A stretch of DNA of 13,076 nt from Clostridia bacterium. GTDB lineage: Bacteria; Bacillota; Clostridia; Christensenellales; Borkfalkiaceae. The notes below the pieces were generated by a model. It saw only the letters and a list, made by a program, of their open reading frames with translations, had not been told where the DNA came from and did no database searches. The position numbers and the translations under genes are program-made. Location of the stretch: the NCBI GenBank assembly GCA_017646555.1, contig JAGCMG010000047.1, positions 1 to 13,076 on the forward strand, written 5' to 3'. Below, piece after piece: positions 1-5,324 of this stretch (positions are counted from its first letter, which is position 1; each line of letters opens with the position of its first letter).

Positions 1-472
1 GATGAAGATAGCAAAAAATATCGCGCTATTTCGGAAGATTTTGCAAAACAAAACGAAGAATTTGCTTCAAAATATAAATGGTGTCCAATTACTAGGGATG
101 CTGACGACACCACTTATAGTTTAAAATACAATTTAGCGTTCGATAAAATCTTAAAATTAAATCTTTTTTAGCAAATCTTTCTATGATAGGGAAATGGATG
201 CGTATATGTTAAAAATGAACAAATACGGTATTCCACTTGACGATAGAAAAGATTACGCTAAATCCGACTGGTTAATGTGGACGGCATCTTTAACTGACGA
301 TAAGGAAAAACAGTCTGAAATTATATCAAGTTTAGATGCATATTTAAAAGAAACCACGACAAGAATACCTTTTAGTGATTGGTATGCAACGAAAAAAGGT
401 AAATATTATCACTTTATAGGAAGAACTGTTCAAGGTGGTAACTTTATACTTATGTTAAACGAAAATAATTAG
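1..472 (+). pseudogene. Glutaminase A-like protein (DUF4965/DUF1793 type), C-terminal end, frameshifted and 5' partial
   Basis: The gene enters from the left edge in frame 1 and reads to a TAG at 169-171, ending TTYSLKYNLAFDKILKLNLF. The neighbouring frame from 170 continues as SKSFYDREMDAYMLKMNKYG, then IPLDDRKDYAKSDWLMWTAS, up to the TAA at 470-472. Joined, this matches the C-terminal (alpha/alpha)6-barrel-type end of fungal glutaminase A and its bacterial relatives, which I recall as YNL..DKLLGLNLFP...KYGVPLDxRxxYTKSDW..WTA..., with a late GG..F pattern (QGGNF here). One extra T in the run at 164-169 accounts for the break. The ATG at 194 could start a separate 92-residue protein, but AGGGA (188-192) lies only one base from it, so it is probably not a real start. 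The family is usually secreted or cell-surface in other organisms; the N-terminus is outside the window, so location and activity cannot be judged. It lies 53 bases before the beta-galactosidase on the same strand with no terminator between, which suggests one operon. Whether the break is a true mutation, a recoding site or an error is open. Confidence 0.75.
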
Positions 473-514
473 TTAAATACTAATGAAATTGATTGTTTTT
501 ATGCTACACATAAT

Positions 515-519
515 AGGAG
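515..519 (+). promoter_or_regulatory. Ribosome binding site deciding the beta-galactosidase start
   Basis: AGGAG lies six bases before the ATG at 526 and directly abuts the in-frame ATG at 520. The spacing excludes 520 and selects 526. Confidence 0.8.
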
Positions 520-525
520 ATGTTT

Positions 526-3312
526 ATGAAATTTAATTACCATAATGAAAAATATCCACAAATTAACGTGTTAAAAGGGCGTTCATACTACGTTCCTTTT
601 GATACTGATAACGTTAGTGATGATAGGGAAAAATCTAATCAATTTACTAAACTTTCTAATTGGAAATTTAAGTATTTTGATGATGTTTCTGATGATGTTT
701 TTTTAGCGCAAGGTGAAGACGATATAGTTGTTCCTTCAAACTGGCAAATGCTTGGTTATTCTAACCCAGGTTACGTAAATATTAAATATCCATTTCCGTT
801 ATTACCGGGCAAAATATTCGGTAAAAACGCGGTTGGTGTATATACTACAACCATTGATTTAGATTTAAGCAAAGCAAATTACATTAATTTTGAAGGCGTA
901 GACAGTGCTTTTTATCTATTTTTAAACGACAAGTTTGTCGGTTATTCTTCAGTTCCTCATAATATTGCTGAATTGGATTTACAAAATTACGCTGTAAACG
1001 GAAAAAATAATCTAAAAGTAGTTGTTTTACAAAAGAATTTTGGTTCCTATTTAGATGACCAAGATAAATTCCGTTTAAGCGGTATTTTTAGGGACGTGTA
1101 TATTTTATCTCGTCCAAAGGACCATATTTTTGATTATAAAATTAAGGCTAATCAAAATGGTAAACTTGAAATTGATATTGATAAAAAAGCAACAGTCAAA
1201 TTATTTGATGGTGACAAGTTTATCGCGCAAAAAGAAGGTAAAAACGCAGTATTTACCGTAAAAAATCCTAAAATTTGGTCTGCGGAAGCGCCAAACTTAT
1301 ATAACGTTGTTATTTCTTATAACGGCGAATATATTAAAGATTACGTCGGTTTTAGAACGATAGAAATTAAAGATAGGGCCTTCCTTTTAAATGGTAAAGC
1401 AATTAAGTTAAAGGGTGTGAATAGGCACTCTTCAACGGTAAACGGATTTGTTGAAACTGTTGACGATTTAATAAATGACCTTAAAATATTAAAAGAACAT
1501 AACGTAAACGCTATAAGAACGTCACACTACCCACCTCATCCAATTTTACCGCAACTTTGCGATAAATACGGCATTTATTTAATGGTTGAGGCGGATATTG
1601 AGTGTCACGGTGTAGTATGGCGTAACGCTCAATTTTGTGACGCAAAAATTTATAACGATATTGCAAGGGATATGCAATTTAAGGAACATTTTGAAAACCG
1701 TATTCTAAATATGTACGAACGCGATAAAAACCGTCCTTCAGTACTTATTTGGTCCCTTGGCAACGAGGCAGGTTGGGGTTGTAACTTTGAGTTTGTTGCT
1801 GAAAAATTAAAGAAGTTAGATGATAGACCACTTCATTATGAAGGCGCGTATTATAGAGAAGTTAACGATTATTTCCAAGAAAGGGACGTTTTAGATATGC
1901 ACAGCCGTATGTATCCGATGGTTCAAACGGTTAGAGATTTCCCTAATACGATGGACTGTACGAAACCTTTCGTTTTATGTGAATACACCCACGCAATGGG
2001 TAATAGTTGCGGTGACGTTAAAGATTATTGGGACGTTATGTATTCGGCGGACGTTTATATGGGCGCGTTTGTTTGGGAATACTGCGACCACGGTGTAAAA
2101 ACTAAAGACGGATTTTTATATGGTGGCGATAACGGGGAAGAACTTCATGATGGCAATTTCTGTGTGGATGGATTAGTTTCACCTGACAGAAAGATTAAAT
2201 CAAGCTTTTTAGAAGTAAAAAAGGTTTATGAAAATTTAACCGTTGAAAGAAATGGAAACAAACTTAAAATAAATTCAAGGAATTATTTTGCTAATATTAA
2301 AGGCGATTTTAAAGTCACCGTTAAAAACGAAGGCGAAATTTTAAGTGAAACAGTTTATAAAATTGACGTTGCACCGTTTAAATCGACAACCGTTTCGTTT
2401 GTAGTTCCAAAAGAAAAGGGCTTTACTGCAGTTTATTGGGAATATTTGGTTGATAGTGACTGTGAAATACTTGCAAGTGGTACTTCATTAGCAAAAGGTT
2501 ATTTTGAACTTTCACCGTATGAATTTACTATGCCGACGGGTAAAGACATTGATTATACGCTTGATGAAAAAACGGGTGATATTACGGCTATTATTTGCGA
2601 CGGTAAAAATATATTGAAAAATCCTATTAAAATTTCCGTTTTAAGGGCGTATTTAGATAATGATACTGATAGTCGTACCCGTTGGAAGGCGTTTAATACC
2701 GAAAAGGCGTTTACCATGGTTGACAGCCTTGAAAAAATCGGCAATAAAACTATTCTTAAAGGATATCACGGTTCAATTGCATACGCGCCACATCTTTGCT
2801 TTGATATGACTATTGAAAAAGGTGACGGATATATTGACGTAGATTTTTCATATAGAACGAATAGAAAAGTTGCTTATTTAGGTAGGGTAGGCGTTGAATT
2901 CGCGCTTGATGAAATAAATAATGCCGAATATTTAGGACTTGGCGAAGGTGAAACTTACGTTGATAAAAACAATTACGCTGTAAAAGACGTGTTTAAGTTT
3001 AATCCAAGTGAAAACAATTGTCCGTATATTAGACCGCAAGAATACGGTAGCCATTATAAGACTAGTTACGTTAAACTTGGCAATTTAGAAATTTATGGTA
3101 AAAAAGATTTCTCATTTAGTGCAATTCCGTATTCACAAAAACAACTTATTGCTAAACCGCATGATTTTGAACTTCTTAAAGATGGAAAAACTTACGTTAA
3201 TATTGATGCAAGTATATCAGGTGTTGGTACGCATGCTTGTGGGCCTGAACTTGATAGAAAATATTGGGCAAATCTTGCAGATAAATTATCAATAAGAATT
3301 ATTGTTAAATAA
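526..3312 (+). CDS. lacZ: Beta-galactosidase, glycoside hydrolase family 2 (LacZ type)
   Basis: A 928-residue protein with the full LacZ five-domain layout, expected to hydrolyse terminal beta-galactosides in the cytoplasm, since no signal peptide is seen. The N-terminal jelly roll includes FRLSGIFRDVYIL, typical of family 2. In the TIM barrel, KGVNRH, NAIRTSHYPPHP and ADIECHG precede the acid/base glutamate in IWSLGNEAGWG (Glu414) and the nucleophile in VLCEYTHAMGNS (Glu486); their 72-residue spacing is close to that of E. coli LacZ (Glu461 and Glu537). DGNFCVDGLV closes the barrel region. The C-terminal beta-sandwich (Bgal_small_N) shows LRAYLDNDTD near 706-715. One oddity is the loop after GVNRH: it reads SSTVNG where relatives usually have D/E-x-H-P. 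Start 526 is chosen over the in-frame ATG at 520 from ribosome-site spacing. No promoter was found directly upstream, so it may be read from the glutaminase-like gene, and it ends at a strong terminator. Family is certain; natural substrate is not. Confidence 0.95.
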   Translation: MKFNYHNEKYPQINVLKGRSYYVPFDTDNVSDDREKSNQFTKLSNWKFKYFDDVSDDVFLAQGEDDIVVPSNWQMLGYSNPGYVNIKYPFPLLPGKIFGKNAVGVYTTTIDLDLSKANYINFEGVDSAFYLFLNDKFVGYSSVPHNIAELDLQNYAVNGKNNLKVVVLQKNFGSYLDDQDKFRLSGIFRDVYILSRPKDHIFDYKIKANQNGKLEIDIDKKATVKLFDGDKFIAQKEGKNAVFTVKNPKIWSAEAPNLYNVVISYNGEYIKDYVGFRTIEIKDRAFLLNGKAIKLKGVNRHSSTVNGFVETVDDLINDLKILKEHNVNAIRTSHYPPHPILPQLCDKYGIYLMVEADIECHGVVWRNAQFCDAKIYNDIARDMQFKEHFENRILNMYERDKNRPSVLIWSLGNEAGWGCNFEFVAEKLKKLDDRPLHYEGAYYREVNDYFQERDVLDMHSRMYPMVQTVRDFPNTMDCTKPFVLCEYTHAMGNSCGDVKDYWDVMYSADVYMGAFVWEYCDHGVKTKDGFLYGGDNGEELHDGNFCVDGLVSPDRKIKSSFLEVKKVYENLTVERNGNKLKINSRNYFANIKGDFKVTVKNEGEILSETVYKIDVAPFKSTTVSFVVPKEKGFTAVYWEYLVDSDCEILASGTSLAKGYFELSPYEFTMPTGKDIDYTLDEKTGDITAIICDGKNILKNPIKISVLRAYLDNDTDSRTRWKAFNTEKAFTMVDSLEKIGNKTILKGYHGSIAYAPHLCFDMTIEKGDGYIDVDFSYRTNRKVAYLGRVGVEFALDEINNAEYLGLGEGETYVDKNNYAVKDVFKFNPSENNCPYIRPQEYGSHYKTSYVKLGNLEIYGKKDFSFSAIPYSQKQLIAKPHDFELLKDGKTYVNIDASISGVGTHACGPELDRKYWANLADKLSIRIIVK

Positions 3313-3313
3313 T

Positions 3314-3342
3314 AAAAGCCCTCGCTTTCGCGAGGGCTTTTT
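3314..3342. terminator. Bidirectional Rho-independent terminator between lacZ and mscL
   Basis: AGCCCTCGC (3317-3325) pairs with GCGAGGGCT (3330-3338) around a TTTC loop, flanked by AAA before and TTTT after, which extend the stem. The A tract gives a T tract on the other strand, so it can end both the beta-galactosidase mRNA and the convergent mscL mRNA, whose stop codon is 10 bases away. Confidence 0.93.
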
Positions 3343-3351
3343 AACGTTAAA

Positions 3352-3957
3352 TTATTCTGATTTTGCTTTTAATAAGTCACGGATTTCTTTAAGTAAAACT
3401 TCGGGGGAGTTTGCTTTTTTCTCTTCTTCTTCACGTTTTTTTGCTTCTTCTTCGGCAAGTTTTGCTTGTTCTTCCGCTAATTTTTTATCAGCAAAATATT
3501 TTTTAACAGCTTCACGGTCACGTATTTTAATACCTGCTTTTTTAAGTTCTTTTCTTTCTTCTCTCGTTATAATTCCGTCTTTAATTTCTTCAATAAATTT
3601 GTTTCTTCTTTCAGCCATTCTATTAAATAGTTTGATAATAAAGAATAATACAAAGGCAACTATTAAAAAGTTTATTATCGCATTGATAAATGCACCCCAG
3701 TCAATATAAAAACTGTTTGCTAAATCAATAGAACCGTCTTCAAGATAAGCCTTTTTACCTAAAAAAGTATAAACGTCGGTTAAAGCATTTTTGCCAAGCA
3801 TTATAGCAAGTAAATAGTTAATAACCGGTTTTAATACGTTATTGCTTAAACCATTAACGATTGCGGTAAACGCACCACCGACGATAACGCCGACAGCCAT
3901 ATCTAAAACGTTGCCACGCGTTATAAATTTTTTAAATTCACCAAAAAATTTTTTCAT
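3352..3957 (-). CDS. mscL: Large-conductance mechanosensitive channel MscL with an extended C-terminus
   Basis: A 201-residue inner-membrane channel that opens under membrane tension and releases solutes during hypo-osmotic shock; the family acts as a homopentamer. The N-terminus MKKFFGEFKKFITRGNVLDM and the following AVGVIVGGAFTAIVNGL are the classic amphipathic helix and TM1 (about 15-45). An external loop, here about 55-85, leads to TM2 (about 87-111, WGAFINAIINFLIVAFVLFF). The C-terminal bundle helix PEVLLKEIRDLL (185-196) matches the family. Between TM2 and that helix is a highly charged Lys/Glu-rich stretch (about 115-183), with an Ala/Glu/Lys coiled-coil-like part at 156-182; most MscL proteins are about 130-150 residues and have only a short linker here. 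The open frame extends upstream to 4005, but GGAG sits six bases before 3957 and the longer form would start inside the -35 box, so 3957 is the start. Confidence 0.95.
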   Translation of the reverse strand: MKKFFGEFKKFITRGNVLDMAVGVIVGGAFTAIVNGLSNNVLKPVINYLLAIMLGKNALTDVYTFLGKKAYLEDGSIDLANSFYIDWGAFINAIINFLIVAFVLFFIIKLFNRMAERRNKFIEEIKDGIITREERKELKKAGIKIRDREAVKKYFADKKLAEEQAKLAEEEAKKREEEEKKANSPEVLLKEIRDLLKAKSE

Positions 3958-3963
3958 AGTTAA

Positions 3964-3969
3964 CTCCTT
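3964..3969 (-). promoter_or_regulatory. Ribosome binding site of mscL
   Basis: Read on the minus strand this is AAGGAG, six bases before the ATG at 3957. It decides against the longer in-frame start at 4005. Confidence 0.85.
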
Positions 3970-3976
3970 TTTTAAT

Positions 3977-4005
3977 ATAATAGCATTTTTTAGGGTGTTT
4001 TTCAA
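3977..4005 (-). promoter_or_regulatory. Sigma-A type promoter of mscL
   Basis: On the minus strand, TTGAAA (4000-4005) is followed after exactly 17 bases by TATTAT (3977-3982), preceded by TGC (an extended -10). Transcription would start near 3970, giving a leader of about 13 bases that still carries the ribosome site. Confidence 0.7.
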
Positions 4006-4064
4006 GAAAAATTATTAAGAATAAAAAGATTTTTACGGTTAATAATTATAAAAGTTAGTTTTGC

Positions 4065-4093
4065 TTGCAAAAAAGTTGATAAGGTGTTAAAAT
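4065..4093 (+). promoter_or_regulatory. Sigma-A type promoter of the small membrane protein gene
   Basis: TTGCAA (4065-4070), 17 bases, then TAAAAT (4088-4093), with TGT before the -10 (extended -10). The start would fall near 4100, right before the ribosome site at 4101-4107. The -35 lies in a small dyad, TTTTGC-TT-GCAAAA (4059-4072). Confidence 0.6.
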
Positions 4094-4111
4094 AAAATAT
4101 GGAGGAGTTAT

Positions 4112-4348
4112 ATGAGAGGCTTTTTTGATTGGTATAAAAACAGTAATATAGTAGTTAAAATTTTACTGTTTGGTATTCCACTATTAATGGGTTTATTATG
4201 GATAGTTGGGAGTTTTACTAAAATTGATAGGCTCGTTATGTTTGTAGTGGGATTATTGATTGGGGGGCTTTTAATCAATATTTTCTTGGGTGAATACATT
4301 ACGATTGCGATAAATTGGTTTAAAGGCGTATTCGCTGCAATGTTTTAA
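4112..4348 (+). CDS. Small two-helix membrane protein of unknown function
   Basis: A 78-residue hydrophobic protein that I do not recognise. The start is well supported: GGAGGAG at 4101-4107 lies four bases before the ATG, with a good promoter just upstream. The N-terminus is short, aromatic and mildly basic (MRGFFDWYKNSN). TM1 is about residues 13-34 (VVKILLFGIPLLMGLLWIVG), then a short polar turn FTKIDR, TM2 about 41-60 with a GLLIGGLL glycine pattern suited to helix packing, and a hydrophobic tail with WFKGVF that may lie along the membrane. It is divergent from mscL and ends at its own hairpin terminator. No catalytic motif is visible. It could be a holin-like or stress-response membrane peptide, but nothing in the sequence supports one choice. 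That it is a real gene is well supported by signals at both ends. Confidence 0.8.
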   Translation: MRGFFDWYKNSNIVVKILLFGIPLLMGLLWIVGSFTKIDRLVMFVVGLLIGGLLINIFLGEYITIAINWFKGVFAAMF

Positions 4349-4353
4349 AATTT

Positions 4354-4376
4354 AAAAGGCGCTTGCGCCTTTTTTT
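4354..4376 (+). terminator. Rho-independent terminator after the small membrane protein gene
   Basis: AAAAGGCG (4354-4361) pairs with CGCCTTTT (4366-4373) around CTTG, and the T run continues to 4376. The next gene begins only 12 bases later, so the hairpin may also act as an attenuator for it. Confidence 0.85.
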
Positions 4377-4388
4377 ATTGGTATATTT

Positions 4389-5207
4389 ATGGATAAAGTT
4401 TTAGAATTTGTTTCCGATAGGGAAACTATCATTAAAAATTTTTTAAGTAGTAAATTTTCAGCCACAATAGTTAGTAGGATAAAATCTTCGCTTGGCAACA
4501 TTAAAGTCAATGGAGAAACCAAAATTGCAACCGATAAATTAAAAGTTGGCGATAAAATCACTATTTTTATTAAAGAAAACTCAAAAAGTTATCAATTTAA
4601 GCGCGATTTAGGCCTAAAAATCATTTATGAAGACGAAGACATTTTAGTTTTAGATAAACCGAAAGGTGTTTGTTCAATGTCAACTTTTGGGCACGAAGAA
4701 ACTTGTTTGTTCGCAGGATTAGAACATTTATATCCCGGTCAAGTTTTTAGAATAGTAACAAGACTTGATAAGGATACCGAAGGTTTGGTACTTGTTGCAA
4801 AAAATTCTATTTCACACTCAATTTTAAATGAAAGTAAAATCGTTAAAAAATACACGGCTTTATTAAAGGGCAAGATTTATGAAGATTTAACAATTGACGC
4901 ACCTATTTTGCGCGCTGACGGTATTAGGCGCGTTGTTGATAAAAACGGAAAGCAAGCAATAACAAAATTAAAAGTTATAAAGCATATAAATAACGATACT
5001 TTATGCGAACTGGAACTTTTAACGGGAAGAACTCATCAAATTCGCGTTCATACTGCGCATATAGGGCATCCTGTTGTTGATGACACTTTATACGGCTTTG
5101 GGAACGGAGAATATAATAGTGGGCAAAGATTAAAGTGTACTTATATTAAATTTAATCACCCACTTAACGATAAAATTATAGAGATAGATTTAGGCAATTT
5201 TTGCTAA
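4389..5207 (+). CDS. RluA-family pseudouridine synthase
   Basis: A 272-residue enzyme expected to convert specific uridines to pseudouridine in rRNA or tRNA. An N-terminal S4-like RNA-binding segment (about 12-60, ending VNGETKIATDKLKVGDKITI) precedes the catalytic domain. DEDILVLDKPKGV (82-94) is the usual entry motif; the catalytic aspartate is Asp127 in VTRLDKDTEGL; GRTHQIRVH (213-221) and GHPVVDDTLYG (226-236) are RluA-type signatures. The motif around Asp127 is unusual: RluA proteins mostly read HRLDxxTSG, and RLDKDTEG is closer to the RsuA/RluB pattern, although the rest is RluA-like. I therefore do not assign a modified site or a D, C or B name. No Shine-Dalgarno sequence is visible and a terminator ends just upstream, so expression may depend on read-through or on a start I cannot see. 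Confidence 0.9.
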   Translation: MDKVLEFVSDRETIIKNFLSSKFSATIVSRIKSSLGNIKVNGETKIATDKLKVGDKITIFIKENSKSYQFKRDLGLKIIYEDEDILVLDKPKGVCSMSTFGHEETCLFAGLEHLYPGQVFRIVTRLDKDTEGLVLVAKNSISHSILNESKIVKKYTALLKGKIYEDLTIDAPILRADGIRRVVDKNGKQAITKLKVIKHINNDTLCELELLTGRTHQIRVHTAHIGHPVVDDTLYGFGNGEYNSGQRLKCTYIKFNHPLNDKIIEIDLGNFC

Positions 5208-5209
5208 AA

Positions 5210-5265
5210 TTTAAAAAATGTAATTTTTTGAGTTTAATTTTTTTCAAATAATTGCATTTTTTGAA
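5210..5265. terminator. Long AT-rich hairpin after the pseudouridine synthase gene, probable terminator
   Basis: Bases 5210-5225 pair with 5250-5265 (two G-U pairs); after a T-T mismatch 5227-5232 pairs with 5243-5248, leaving a loop of about 10 bases. Six T at 5257-5262 sit in the 3' arm and six A at 5213-5218 in the 5' arm, so a shorter inner stem followed by the T run works as a weak terminator in either direction. It begins three bases after the stop codon, and its 3' arm overlaps the proposed nadE -35 box. Confidence 0.6.
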
Positions 5266-5280
5266 AAAAAGTATTAAAAT
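5252..5280 (+). promoter_or_regulatory. Candidate promoter of nadE
   Basis: TTGCAT (5252-5257), 17 bases, TAAAAT (5275-5280), predicting a start near 5287 and a leader of about 38 bases. A second overlapping pair, TTGAAA (5261-5266) with TATATA (5285-5290), is also possible. The very AT-rich background lowers confidence. Confidence 0.5.
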
Positions 5281-5324
5281 TTAATATATAAAAAATTATA
5301 AATTTTTGAATTTTTGGGGTTTTT

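Noticed and set aside
194..472. Independent 92-residue protein starting at the ATG at 194
   Set aside because: The frame extends upstream without a break into a perfect join with the preceding glutaminase-like fragment, and the purine-rich stretch is only one base from the ATG.
489..516. Promoter TTGATT-16-TAATAG before the beta-galactosidase
   Set aside because: The -10 would overlap the ribosome binding site at 515-519, and transcription would begin after it, so it cannot serve this gene.
3302..3709. Plus-strand open frame of 135 codons after the beta-galactosidase
   Set aside because: It is the antisense of mscL: serine- and phenylalanine-rich translation of the mirrored Lys/Glu-rich stretch, starting inside the lacZ stop and terminator, with no ribosome site.
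3958..4005. Longer MscL from the in-frame ATG at 4005
   Set aside because: It would start inside the -35 box and adds 16 residues with no family match; the ATG at 3957 has a proper ribosome site.
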